Source: JAENVU01 sp031422675 (GTDB taxonomy: Bacteria > Actinomycetota > Acidimicrobiia > IMCC26256 > JAENVU01). Taken from it: 64,000 nucleotides of DNA. The position numbers were made by a program, and so were the translations under genes. The stretch covers positions 1 through 64,000 of the forward strand of contig JANPMG010000002.1 in NCBI GenBank assembly GCA_031422675.1, given 5' to 3'. The notes below the pieces were generated by a model. It saw only the letters and a list, made by a program, of their open reading frames with translations, ran no database searches and was not told the origin of the DNA. This document shows positions 18,660 to 27,119 of this stretch, one piece after another; positions within the stretch are counted from its first letter, which is position 1; each line of letters begins with the position of its first letter.

Positions 18660-19016
18660 ATGCAGCCGCTCGACATCCATCACGTGTCCATCAACGTCGC
18701 CGATGTCCCGGCCGCGGTCAGCTTCTATACCGACGTGCTCGGGGCTTCGCTCCGAGATGATCGCCCCGACTTCGGTTTCGGGGGTGCCTGGCTGGACTTC
18801 GGCGGCCGCCAGCTGCACCTCATCGAAGCTCCGGTGCCGGCCAACCACGGGCAGCACTTCGCGGTCCGGGTGGAGGATCTTCCGGCCACGGTCGAGGAAC
18901 TCCGCGGGCGCGGCTTCGACATCACCGACGCGACCCCGGTCGGATCCGGGCTGCAAGCGTTCATGACCGATCCGTCGGGCAACGCGATCGAGCTTCACCA
19001 GGTCGATGTCCGGTAG
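18660..19016 (+). CDS. VOC (glyoxalase/dioxygenase) superfamily protein
   Basis: 118 residues, one VOC module pair. It begins QPLDIHHVSINVADVPAAVSFYTDVLG and ends MTDPSGNAIELHQVD, so the His and Glu metal-ligand positions typical of glyoxalase I-like folds are present. It starts two bases after the acyl-CoA dehydrogenase and overlaps the next gene's ATG by ten bases. The exact reaction is unknown; methylmalonyl-CoA epimerase-like or lyase functions are possible. Confidence 0.85.
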   Translation: MQPLDIHHVSINVADVPAAVSFYTDVLGASLRDDRPDFGFGGAWLDFGGRQLHLIEAPVPANHGQHFAVRVEDLPATVEELRGRGFDITDATPVGSGLQAFMTDPSGNAIELHQVDVR

Positions 19017-22000
19017 CGATACCAACGTGGCGCCTGACCCCAATCAGCGGATCACGCCGTACCTGCCGCGGTTGGTGATCGATTGGATCCGCGACGAACC
19101 CGCAGTGCTGGCGCGTCGCCTTGACGGCACGATCGTGTTCATCGACGTGTCCGGGTTCACCAAACTCTCCGAACGCCTGGCGCGCGCCGGAAACGTCGGT
19201 GCCGAAGAGCTCGCCGAGACGATCGGCTCCACCTTTTCCGAACTCCTCACGGTCGCCTACGCGAACGGTGGCGGTCTCGTGAAGTTCGGCGGCGACGCGC
19301 TGTTCCTCTTCTTCTCCGGTGAGCATCACGCCAGCCGAGCTTGCGCGTCGGCGATCGGCATGCGCGCGACGCTCCGAGATCAGGGCACGCTGACCGTGCT
19401 CGGTCAGCACGTTCGGCTGCGCATGTCCATCGGAGTGCACACGGCCGGCTTCGAGTTCTTTCTCGTCGGGAACAGCCATCGCGAACTGGTGGCCGCCGGT
19501 CCCGGCATCAGCGCGGTCGCCGAACTCGAAGGTGCAGCCGAGGCCGGCGAGATCCTGATCAGCCCCGAGACCGCCGGCCTGATCGCGCGGTCGCTGGTGG
19601 GAAACGCGAAGGGGCCGGGATTGCTCCTGCGGCGGGCGCCGCGCGGGAAGCTGGTCACCGCCGTTGATTTCACGCCGCTCGAACTGGACGGGGGGATCGA
19701 CCTCGCCACCTGTGTCCCCGCCGGATTGCGGTCGTCGATCGTCGGCGCGAGTCAACGCGAGCACCGGCGGGTGGCGGTCGCGTTCATCCACTTCGACGGC
19801 ACGGACGAACTCATCCGCGATTCGGCGCTCGATGAGGTTGCGGACCGCATCCGACAGTTGGTGACGACGATCCAGGAGGCAGCCGACCGGAACGGCGTCA
19901 CGTTCCTCGCCACCGATGTCGACCGAGACGGCGGCAAGATCATCCTGACCGCCGGCGCGCCCTCGGGCTCGGGTGACGACGAACGACGCATGTTGCTGGC
20001 GCTGCGTGAGATCGTCGAGGCACCGCTGACGATCCCCGTACGGATCGGTGTCAATCGAGGGTTCGTCTTCGCGGGCGACGTCGGCCCGGCCTACCGCCGC
20101 ACCTACACGGTGATGGGCGACACCGTGAACCTGGCGGCCCGACTCATGGCCCACGCGTCGCCCGGTGAGATCCTCGCCACGAGAGAGATCCTCGATCGTT
20201 CGCCCACCGCGTTCGCGCTCGATCCGGTCGAGCCCTTCTTCGTCAAGGGGAAGACCGAACCGGTCGAGGCCTGGCGGGTCGGGCCGGTACTCGGTGCGAA
20301 ACCCGACGTCGAGAAGCTCGTCTTGGCGTTCACCGGCCGCGAAGCGGAACTCACGGCGTTGACGGCCGCGCGCGATTCGGCCCGGGACGGGATCGGTCGG
20401 GTGGTCGAGATCGTGGGTGCGGCCGGGATGGGGAAGTCTCGCCTCGTCGACGAGATCCGGGCTCGGTGTGAGGGGATGATCGCGTCTTCGACCCGGTGCG
20501 AGCTCTACGAAGCCACCACTCCGTACTTCCCGCTGCGCGCCATCCTGCGGTCGCTCCTCGGCTTGGACCCGAATCGTCGCACCGATGCTGATGCCGAGCG
20601 GCTCGGTGACGCGATCGGAGCGGTGGCCGCCGAACTGGTGCCCTGGGCGCCGCTGCTCGCGATCGTCGCCGACGTACCGATGGCGGGTACGCCCGAGACC
20701 GATCGGCTGGAGGAGAAGTTCCGCGCCGCGCGCCTCGAGGCGGTGGTGCGGGAGGTCTTCACCGCGCTGCTCCCGACCCCGACCGTCCTCGTGATCGAGG
20801 ACGCACAGTGGATCGACGAATCGTCGGCCCGGCTGCTTCGATCGCTGCTCGCGGACGTGAGCGAGCGGCCCTGGCTGGCGGTGATCACGCGCCGCGAGGA
20901 CGCGCTGCGAACCGCGTTCGTGCCGCCGGGCGGCGTGGTGATGCACCTCGGTCCGTTGGCCCGGGAGGACGTCACGAACCTCTTGCGTGATGCCACCCAA
21001 GATGTGCGGATCTCGGACGATCAAATCGAAGCGTTGGCGGAACGGTCCACCGGGAACCCGCTGTTCGTGCAGGAGCTCGTGGCGGCCGCCGGTTCGACGA
21101 TGGCGATATCGGGCATTCCCGAGTCGGTCGAGGCACTCGTGGGCGCGAGCATCGACCGGTTGCTTCCCCAGGACCGAGACCTGCTCCGCCGGCTCGCAGT
21201 GCTCGGGCGGTCGTTCCCGGAACACCTCGTCTCGGCCGTGTTGGAGACCTCGACGGTCGACTCGTCGGCGTGGAGTCGAGTGGAAGAGTTCCTGGTGCGC
21301 GATTCGTCCGGGCGATTGAGTTTCGAACACGCCCTGGTGCGCGACTCGGCCTACGAAGGTCTCGCGTATCGAGCGCGCAAGGATCTGCACTCGCGCGTCG
21401 GCGATGCGCTTCGTGACCGCGCCGGCACCGAGGGCGACGACCCGGTCGAGCTGCTGTCGTTGCATTTTCTCCGGGCGGAGCGATACGCGGAGGCGTTCGG
21501 ATATTCGCGCGCGGCTGCCGAAGCGGCGCGTGAGATCTTCGCGGACCGAGAAGCCGCGGAACTGTACGAGCGCGCCCTGGAAGCGGCCCGCCATCTGCCG
21601 GACGTCACCAGCCGCGACCACGCCGGGCTCCGTGAACTCCTCGGCGATGTCCGTCACCGCAGCGGCGCGTTCGCCGATGCCTTGACCGCATACCGGGATG
21701 CACGCCGATTTGTGCGCGGCGACCCCATTATCGAAGCCCGCCTCCAGCTCAAGGTGGCGTGGATCCGGGGATGGCTCGATCGGTATTCGGAGGCGCTCCG
21801 AGCCATCACTCGCGGTCTCCGAGTGCTCGATGGCGTCGAAGGTCACGACGCCGCATGTCAACGGACAGCGATGCTCGCGTGGTACGCGCAGTTCTGCGAG
21901 GAGGGCGGAAAACATCGCCGCGCGATCGCGTGGGCTGAGAAAGCCATCGAGGCGGCGGAGGCGGCGCCGGATCGGAGTGGGCTCGCCCACGCGCTGAAGA

Positions 22001-22905
22001 TCATGGGCTGGGCGCAGATGGAACTCGGCGAGCTCGAGACCGCGTCCACGCTGCGCCGGTCCCTTGCCCTGTACGAGACGCTCGACGACCTTCCCGGCCA
22101 GGCCAGCGTTCTCAACATGCTGGGTGGGTTCGCCTACTGGCGCGGTGAGTGGGACGAAGCGCTGCTCCGCTACGAACGTGCGCGCGAGCTTTCCTCCCGC
22201 ACCGGCAACACGGTTCTGGGCGCGTTCTGCGCAACGAACATCGGGGAGATCGCACTCGACCGGGGCGAACTCGAGCTCGCCGGTGCGCTATTCCGCGATG
22301 CGGCGAGGGTGTGGCGAGTGGCAGGCGACCGGCCCGGCTCGGCGTTCGTGAAGTTGCTCCTCGGTCGCACCGCCGCCGGCGCGGGTCGCTACGACGAGGC
22401 GCTCGAACTCCTGACCGAGGCCCAACACGAGTCGATGGAGGTCGGCGCGCAGGTAGATGCGCTGGAAGCGGCCGCGCGTATCGCCGAGTGCCACCTGGCG
22501 GCTGGGCGCCCGGCGGACGCGCTGCGCGTGGTGGACGAGACGATGGCCCAGGCTCAGGCGCTGGGCGGGGTCGCCGCGCAGACGCCGATGCTCGAGCGGA
22601 CGCGCGGCCTCGCCCTCGTGGGGCTGCGCCGGATCGACGAGGCTCGCGCCGCCCTCGACATGAGTCTCGGTTCGGCGCGTTCCCGGCACGCGGCGTTCGA
22701 GATCGCGCTTTCGATGCTGGCGCTAGTCCGAGTGATCGAAGACCCGGCCGAGCGGGCGCGGGCCCAGGACGAGAGCGCCGCCATCCTCGCTCAGTTGGGG
22801 GTCTGGGTGATTCCCGAGATCTTCAATGCGTGGCCGCCGGCCGCGAAGCCAGCCACCGAGCCAGCCACCGGGAATGCCGCGCCACAGTCCGACGAGCGCG
22901 GCTGA
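19006..22905 (+). CDS. Tandem class III cyclase-AAA ATPase-TPR signalling protein
   Basis: 1299 residues. Two cyclase homology domains: the first with VFIDVSGFTKLSERL (metal Asp47) and LVKFGGDALFLFF; the second with VAVAFIHFDGTDELI, DVDRDGGKII and YTVMGDTVNLAARLM. Then a STAND/AAA module with Walker A GAAGMGKSR (about residue 475) and Walker B LVIEDAQWIDE (about 600), and about 450 residues of TPR-like helical repeats (ELGELETASTLRRSLALYETL and so on). The family is common in actinobacteria; nucleotide product may be cAMP. ATG at 19006 lies inside the VOC gene; GTG 19027 is an alternative start. Convergent with the 22946 gene. Confidence 0.9.
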   Translation: MSGSDTNVAPDPNQRITPYLPRLVIDWIRDEPAVLARRLDGTIVFIDVSGFTKLSERLARAGNVGAEELAETIGSTFSELLTVAYANGGGLVKFGGDALFLFFSGEHHASRACASAIGMRATLRDQGTLTVLGQHVRLRMSIGVHTAGFEFFLVGNSHRELVAAGPGISAVAELEGAAEAGEILISPETAGLIARSLVGNAKGPGLLLRRAPRGKLVTAVDFTPLELDGGIDLATCVPAGLRSSIVGASQREHRRVAVAFIHFDGTDELIRDSALDEVADRIRQLVTTIQEAADRNGVTFLATDVDRDGGKIILTAGAPSGSGDDERRMLLALREIVEAPLTIPVRIGVNRGFVFAGDVGPAYRRTYTVMGDTVNLAARLMAHASPGEILATREILDRSPTAFALDPVEPFFVKGKTEPVEAWRVGPVLGAKPDVEKLVLAFTGREAELTALTAARDSARDGIGRVVEIVGAAGMGKSRLVDEIRARCEGMIASSTRCELYEATTPYFPLRAILRSLLGLDPNRRTDADAERLGDAIGAVAAELVPWAPLLAIVADVPMAGTPETDRLEEKFRAARLEAVVREVFTALLPTPTVLVIEDAQWIDESSARLLRSLLADVSERPWLAVITRREDALRTAFVPPGGVVMHLGPLAREDVTNLLRDATQDVRISDDQIEALAERSTGNPLFVQELVAAAGSTMAISGIPESVEALVGASIDRLLPQDRDLLRRLAVLGRSFPEHLVSAVLETSTVDSSAWSRVEEFLVRDSSGRLSFEHALVRDSAYEGLAYRARKDLHSRVGDALRDRAGTEGDDPVELLSLHFLRAERYAEAFGYSRAAAEAAREIFADREAAELYERALEAARHLPDVTSRDHAGLRELLGDVRHRSGAFADALTAYRDARRFVRGDPIIEARLQLKVAWIRGWLDRYSEALRAITRGLRVLDGVEGHDAACQRTAMLAWYAQFCEEGGKHRRAIAWAEKAIEAAEAAPDRSGLAHALKIMGWAQMELGELETASTLRRSLALYETLDDLPGQASVLNMLGGFAYWRGEWDEALLRYERARELSSRTGNTVLGAFCATNIGEIALDRGELELAGALFRDAARVWRVAGDRPGSAFVKLLLGRTAAGAGRYDEALELLTEAQHESMEVGAQVDALEAAARIAECHLAAGRPADALRVVDETMAQAQALGGVAAQTPMLERTRGLALVGLRRIDEARAALDMSLGSARSRHAAFEIALSMLALVRVIEDPAERARAQDESAAILAQLGVWVIPEIFNAWPPAAKPATEPATGNAAPQSDERG

Positions 22906-22945
22906 GCGAAGGCGCTCCCGTGCCGCGCGGGTTGGCGCGGTTCGA

Positions 22946-24706
22946 TCAGCGGAACTTCGGGTCGTCGAGTCCGAAGACCTGCCACGTGGTCACCAGGTTG
23001 GCGGTCGCGTTTGGCCTTGTGCTCTCGGACGCGATGCACCACGTCTCGCCGGCCGGGATCGTCGCGCTCGTGACGAGCCCGCCGCCGTCGAACTGAGGAT
23101 CGACGCACCACTGCACCGGCTGGAACACGTTGCCGCCGCTCGGGTCATAGGTGAGCAACAGGGTGAAGGTGCCGGGTCCGCCGGCGATCGGTGCCGGGTC
23201 GGGTTCGAGGGTCACGAAGCCGCGGTAGGTGACCGACGCAGCGCCGGCGGGCTGGAACAACACCGTCCCGTCGGCCGCGGAGGCGTCGAGGACGTACCGC
23301 TTGCAGTTGAAGGCATCATCGAGCCGAGTGAAGGACCCGCTGATCCCGCCGTCGGTGTCGGTCACCGTGTCGTTGCTACAGATCACGGGGAACACGGTGA
23401 GGGTCACCGTTGCGACGTTGGACTTGGCGGTCCCGTCGGACGCTTGGTAGGTGAAAGAAGCGGGCCCGGTGTAGCCGGGCGCGGGGGAGCTCGGCGGCGT
23501 GAAGGTCACGGTGCCGTTCGGGTTGGCGACCACGGTCGATCCCGCGGGGCTCACGTTGGCGAAATCGCCGGGCACGAGCGTGTCACCGTCGAGGTCGCTG
23601 TCGTTGCCGAGCACCGGGATCGAGACGCTGCTGTTCTGGTTCACCTCGGCGCTGTCATTCCCGGCGCTCGGAGCATCGTTGCCCGGGGTGACGGTGACGG
23701 CGACGTTCGCGTTGGTGCTCGCGGTGCCGTCGGACGCGGCGTAGGTGAACGAGTCCAGCCCGTTGTAGTTGGTGAACGGGGTGTAGGTGAAGTCGCCGGT
23801 GGACGTGAACGACAGGGAACCGTTGGTGGGTCCGACGATCAGCGCTGCACTGAGGGGGTTGCCGTCCGGATCAGAGTCGTTGCCAAGGACGTTGCCCGAT
23901 ACCGCGGTGTCTTCGGGGGTTGTGACGGTGTCGGCGGTCGGGGTGGGCGCGGCATTCGACAAGTAGAAGAGCGAGTCGAAGTTCGTGTTGTTCCCGAAGT
24001 CGTTGCTGCCCTCGAGGGCGACGGTTCCCCCCGAAACGGTGGTGAGGGTCACGGTGTCGAAGTTGAATCCGGGTTGAACCGTCCACTGGCAGTTGTCGTT
24101 CTGACCGCTGTTCGGTCCCGAGCTGTTGGGCGCTGCGCACGCGTCGGTGGTATCACCGGGACTCGAACTGGCGAAGTACGGCGCCGAGGTGTCGTAGCCC
24201 GCTTCGCTCGATTCGGCGGAGCTGATACTCGTGCCGGTCTGGAGTTGGTAGACGGCGCTCGTTGTGCTGTTCGACAGGGTCAGTTTCGCGATGGCGTTGC
24301 CCGTCAGCTCGAGGTCGAGGCGGACACCGCTGAAGCTGCGAGTGGCGATCCCGGTTCCCGGCTTCAGGCGCAGGCTCTCGGTGCCGTCGACCTGGGCACA
24401 CGGGGTGCCGTTGCCGCTGCTGGACGATCCCTTGACTCCCAACGAGTCGGGTCCGAGACCGGGCGCCGACTGGCTCCCGGTCGAGGTGAGCCGCATCACC
24501 GGTTCGGCCGAGTTGACCTTGCAGGAGTTGGAAGCAGTGGTGAGGTTCTGGGTGGTGCTGCCGTACTGGAAGAAGCGCCCGTCGCTGCCGAGGTGGAGCC
24601 GCACCACACTGGGGGCGGCGCTTCCCGCGGTGGCCACTGCGACGCCGGCCGCGCCAGCGACCACCACCATCGTGATCGCGAGTCGAAGACTGCGGTTTCG
24701 AAACAT
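22946..24706 (-). CDS. Secreted protein with tandem cadherin-like/Ig-like domains
   Basis: 586 residues. A signal peptide (SLRLAITMVVVAGAAGVAVATAG) is followed by a region of about 230 residues with no recognised domain, then two bacterial Ig/cadherin-like repeats. Each starts with an A-D or A-G-N-D motif and has VLGNDSDPDGN or VLGNDSDLDGD plus SFTYxASDGTA; this is the VCBS/tandem-95 type that binds calcium or mediates adhesion. A C-terminal domain of about 170 residues (CSNDTVTDTDGGISGSFTRLDDAFNCKRYVL) may be an additional surface module. No sortase or transmembrane anchor is visible. Confidence 0.8.
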   Translation of the reverse strand: MFRNRSLRLAITMVVVAGAAGVAVATAGSAAPSVVRLHLGSDGRFFQYGSTTQNLTTASNSCKVNSAEPVMRLTSTGSQSAPGLGPDSLGVKGSSSSGNGTPCAQVDGTESLRLKPGTGIATRSFSGVRLDLELTGNAIAKLTLSNSTTSAVYQLQTGTSISSAESSEAGYDTSAPYFASSSPGDTTDACAAPNSSGPNSGQNDNCQWTVQPGFNFDTVTLTTVSGGTVALEGSNDFGNNTNFDSLFYLSNAAPTPTADTVTTPEDTAVSGNVLGNDSDPDGNPLSAALIVGPTNGSLSFTSTGDFTYTPFTNYNGLDSFTYAASDGTASTNANVAVTVTPGNDAPSAGNDSAEVNQNSSVSIPVLGNDSDLDGDTLVPGDFANVSPAGSTVVANPNGTVTFTPPSSPAPGYTGPASFTYQASDGTAKSNVATVTLTVFPVICSNDTVTDTDGGISGSFTRLDDAFNCKRYVLDASAADGTVLFQPAGAASVTYRGFVTLEPDPAPIAGGPGTFTLLLTYDPSGGNVFQPVQWCVDPQFDGGGLVTSATIPAGETWCIASESTRPNATANLVTTWQVFGLDDPKFR

Positions 24707-24783
24707 GTTCTGCCTCCCATGGCCCGGTCGCGAGCGGAACCTAGGGCCTGGGAGCAGAATCGGTCAAATACGACCAGACGCGA

Positions 24784-24812
24784 CGAAGCCGCCGGGAGAA
24801 CCGGCGGCTTCG
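24784..24812 (-). terminator. Intrinsic terminator-like hairpin downstream of cspA
   Basis: A perfect 12-bp stem: CGAAGCCGCCGG (24784-24795) and its complement at 24801-24812 around GAGAA, 18 bases after the cspA stop. On the minus strand it is followed by a pyrimidine-rich stretch with TATTT rather than a strong T run. The position directly after cspA supports a terminator. Confidence 0.7.
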
Positions 24813-24829
24813 ACGAGAGTTACGGGGTT

Positions 24830-25030
24830 TCAGATGACGCGGACGTTCTGCGCTTCCTCACCCTTGCGACCGGGAGCAGTGTCGAACTCGACGCGCTGGC
24901 CATCTTCGAGGGTCTTGTACCCATCGGCCTGGATCGCCGAGAAGTGAACGAACACATCCTCACCCGAGTCACGCGAGATGAAGCCAAAACCCTTTTCGGC
25001 GTTGAAGAACTTTACGGTGCCTTGCTGCAC
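24830..25030 (-). CDS. cspA: Cold shock protein, CspA family
   Basis: 66 residues, full family length. MQQGTVKFFNAEKGFGFI carries RNP1 (KGFGFI), and VFVHFSAI is RNP2; the C-terminus APGRKGEEAQNVRVI is typical. It binds single-stranded RNA and DNA as an RNA chaperone. GTG at 25030 gives the correct N-terminus; an upstream in-frame extension is antisense to the neighbouring gene. An AT-richer leader of at least 65 bases precedes it, as is common for cold-shock genes. Single gene with its own terminator-like hairpin. Confidence 0.95.
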   Translation of the reverse strand: MQQGTVKFFNAEKGFGFISRDSGEDVFVHFSAIQADGYKTLEDGQRVEFDTAPGRKGEEAQNVRVI

Positions 25031-25152
25031 AGATTTCTCGTTTCTTTGTTCGCGATCGACCAAGGGATTTTGATCGACTCGCGACGAACACCCTAGGGCG
25101 TGAACGAGCCCCGGCCGGCATGGGAGGCGAAAAAGGTTGGCACCGAGTGCGA

Positions 25153-25944
25153 TCAGGCGTTGATCTCGCCGCCGCGCCCGTGTTTCCAGTAACCGCGGAT
25201 CGTGCAGTTCGAACGAGGAATCCCGACCTCGTCGAAACAGAACCGACGGATCCGCTGCATCGCCGAGGCTTCGCCGGCCGCCCAGACCCGACTCTGGACG
25301 GCGGGTGGGGCGGACCGCAGCGCGCGCACGAGCATCTCGCCGGGGGACGCGTCGGCGGGGAGATCGAGCCAGGTGGCGACGGCGGTCGAGCGCGTCGTGA
25401 TCGTCATCCGCGCGTCGGGGTGCGCAATCTCGATGAAAATCGATGCGTGAGCGTGCGCCGGCAGTGCGGGTATGACTTGCATGATCGCGGGGATGGCGGA
25501 CTCGTCCCCGGCGATCACGAAACTCGTTGCCGTGTGGTCCGCCGTGTAACCGCGTCCCGGTCCCGAGATCGCGCCCGGCGCGCCCGGCCGCACGGTGGCC
25601 GCCCACTCCGACGCGATGCCGTGGCCGTGGATCACGACGTCGAGATCCAGTTCGAGCCGCTCGGGATCGAACGCACGGGGGGTGAAGGTCCGGATGACGG
25701 GCTTGGTGTCGTCGGGGAGGAGGAACTCGTTTCCGCGCCAGGTGGGAATGACGAGCTCGGACGTGCCGGGTGCCGGTAGCAACAGCCGCACACTGGCAGC
25801 CGGCTCATCGGCCGTGAATCCCGCGAGCGCGGCGCCGCGGAGCGTCACGCGCCGGAGACGGGGCGTGACCGGCTCGACCCGTTCCACCTCGACCGCTCGG
25901 AACTTCGGTGGTGCGCGGCGGACGCGCAGAACGGCGGGAGTCAC
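25153..25944 (-). CDS. Siderophore-interacting protein (FAD/NAD-binding ferric reductase family)
   Basis: 263 residues of the ViuB/SIP flavin reductase family. FAD-binding motifs RTFTPRAFDP and HGHGIASEWAATVRPG, followed by GPGRGYTADHTATSFVIAGDESAIPAI and the C-terminal VWAAGEASAMQRIRRF; the final RGYWKHG is the SIP C-terminal signature. It reduces ferric siderophores in the cytosol to release iron. GTG 25944 overlaps the stop of the upstream thioredoxin-like gene as GTGA, so the two are translationally coupled, and expression of SIP may depend on passing the in-frame UGA of that gene. Confidence 0.9.
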   Translation of the reverse strand: MTPAVLRVRRAPPKFRAVEVERVEPVTPRLRRVTLRGAALAGFTADEPAASVRLLLPAPGTSELVIPTWRGNEFLLPDDTKPVIRTFTPRAFDPERLELDLDVVIHGHGIASEWAATVRPGAPGAISGPGRGYTADHTATSFVIAGDESAIPAIMQVIPALPAHAHASIFIEIAHPDARMTITTRSTAVATWLDLPADASPGEMLVRALRSAPPAVQSRVWAAGEASAMQRIRRFCFDEVGIPRSNCTIRGYWKHGRGGEINA

Positions 25945-26519
25945 GCGTTCGGGTTTGCCTCGGCGAGCGCCTCGAACTGGGCTCGGACCGTGGCGGCGTC
26001 GGGTCGGTAGAACAGCCGGGTGGTGCCGTCGGGTCTGATGAACACCCATGCGGGTTGGCCGCGCACGCCGAACTTCTTCCAGACCGTGAGATCGAAGTCC
26101 GCGCCGTTGGGGAAGTCCAGCGCGTACTTCTTCACGTAGTCGAGCATCGGTCCCTGATCATCACGACCGGCGATGCCGACGACTGCGAGCCGATCTCGGT
26201 ACTGGCGCGCCAACTGCGCGACACCGGGTGCCTCCCGGTTACAGACCGTTCACCAAGGTGCCCAGAACCACAGGGCCAGGGACTTGCCGGCGTAATCGGC
26301 GCCGCGGACCGACGGCCCGGTGACGCCGGGGAGGGTGAAGTCGAGCGCCGCCGGGACCGCCGGTGCCTCGGGAGCCGAGGTGGGTGCCGAGGTGGGGCCG
26401 GAAGCGGGTGCGGAGGACGAGGTCGACGTCCGGGCCGGCTCGCTCTGATCGGTGCCGGCGCTCGACCCGCATGCGGCCACCACGAGCGAGGCGGCGACGA
26501 GGGTCACGAGACTGCGCAT
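25941..26519 (-). CDS. Predicted selenocysteine-containing TlpA/MPT53-like lipoprotein thioredoxin
   Basis: The frame runs from ATG 26519 to 25941 with one in-frame TGA at 26250-26252. Residues 1-17 are a lipoprotein signal (VVAAC, Cys17), then a Ser/Thr/Pro linker, then a thioredoxin fold: DFTLPGVTGPSVRGADYAGKS, LALWFWAPW-U-TVCNREAPG, VVGIAGRDD and GQPAWVF (cis-Pro156). UGA replaces the first Cys of CxxC (Sec90/Cys93), exactly where MPT53/DsbE-like proteins of Mycobacterium have Cys. Homology continues on both sides without gap or frame change, arguing against a pseudogene. A SECIS-like hairpin follows. Length 192 residues. Role: extracytoplasmic thiol-disulfide chemistry. No Sec-machinery gene is seen in the window; a single-base error (TGC to TGA) remains possible. 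Confidence 0.8.
26223..26252 (-). promoter_or_regulatory. Bacterial SECIS-like element immediately after UGA
   Basis: Reading on the minus strand, UGA (26252-26250) is followed after 10 bases by a 6-bp stem ACCGGG (26239-26234), loop AGGCA, and CCCGGT (26228-26223). The apical loop begins 16 bases after UGA and has G as its second base, matching the bacterial SECIS rules (loop 16-37 bases downstream, G in the first two loop positions). It would recruit SelB to insert selenocysteine. Confidence 0.75.
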
Positions 26520-26591
26520 GACGCGAAGTGTAGAGACGATCACCGCGAGCGGGCGCGGTATCGCGCGTACGACGACGCGGCTGAGGCCAGG

Positions 26592-26699
26592 TTGTTGTTC
26601 ATCACCGGCATCGTGCTGATGCTCCTCTGTGTACTTGCGTGTACGGCACCGGTCATCGGAGGACTGTTGGCCGGGTCCTTCCTGGATCAAGTGGTGTGA
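26592..26699 (+). CDS. Possible small membrane peptide (about 35 residues)
   Basis: A short plus-strand frame divergent from the selenoprotein gene, read from TTG 26592 (GAGG a few bases upstream) to 26699. The peptide is hydrophobic: LLFITGIVLMLLCVLACTAPVIGG, then LLAGSFLDQVV, one transmembrane helix with a Cys pair. Its composition is unlike an antisense shadow. Reminiscent of tiny MerF-like transport peptides only in general character. Alternative starts are GTG 26610 and ATG 26616. Confidence 0.3.
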   Translation: MLFITGIVLMLLCVLACTAPVIGGLLAGSFLDQVV

Positions 26700-26732
26700 C
26701 CTCTTCGTGTTCGCGGATCCGTCTCGACGGCT

Positions 26733-26767
26733 GGGATGGACGTCACGCCGAGCGTGACGCGAATCCC
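26733..26767. repeat. Palindromic repeat GGGAT-GTCACG/CGTGAC-ATCCC, copy 1
   Basis: An interrupted palindrome: outer arms GGGAT and ATCCC, inner stem GTCACG/CGTGAC with CCGAG loop. An almost identical element occurs at 27085-27119, in the same orientation, 352 bases away. Neither overlaps a plausible gene. Confidence 0.8.
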
Positions 26768-26892
26768 ACACGCGGTTCGGAAGGGGGGACATTGCCGCGC
26801 GCCTGGGGGTAGCTGAAGCCAGTCCTCTGCGCAAAAGGCTCGCCACGGCTGCAGCCTCGTCCGTGCTGGCGTGTCGATGCTCGTATTCCGAG

Positions 26893-26931
26893 ATTCCTGT
26901 TGGCTAGGACACGTGTATAGCTAACAGGAAT
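26893..26931. repeat. AT-rich 14-bp inverted repeat (13 of 14 paired)
   Basis: ATTCCTGTTGGCTA (26893-26906) and TAGCTAACAGGAAT (26918-26931) are complementary at 13 of 14 positions, around an 11-base spacer. The AT-rich composition stands out from the surrounding GC-rich DNA and resembles a dyad operator or recombination site rather than a terminator; no T run follows. Confidence 0.7.
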
Positions 26932-26949
26932 TCCCGAAAACGGGTGCGC

Positions 26950-26981
26950 CGTTGTGACGCGACCGCGGACGCGTCACAACG
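26950..26981. repeat. Perfect 12-bp inverted repeat
   Basis: CGTTGTGACGCG (26950-26961) and its reverse complement (26970-26981) around an 8-base loop. It lies 18 bases after the AT-rich dyad at 26893-26931 and could be a protein-binding dyad or a hairpin. Confidence 0.8.
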
Positions 26982-27084
26982 ATCCGCACTCGCCGGCTCG
27001 ACGTCCGGGGAAGCAGTCCGGGCCCACCGATTCTCGGGTGTGGGTACCGCGGCCCGGGTGTTCGGTGGACCGGTCTCGGCGATT

Positions 27085-27119
27085 GGGATGGACGTCACGC
27101 CGAGCGTGACACGGATCCC
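27085..27119. repeat. Palindromic repeat GGGAT-GTCACG/CGTGAC-ATCCC, copy 2
   Basis: The second copy of the 26733 element. Stem bases are identical; single-base differences lie between the inner stem and the ATCCC arm. Confidence 0.8.
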
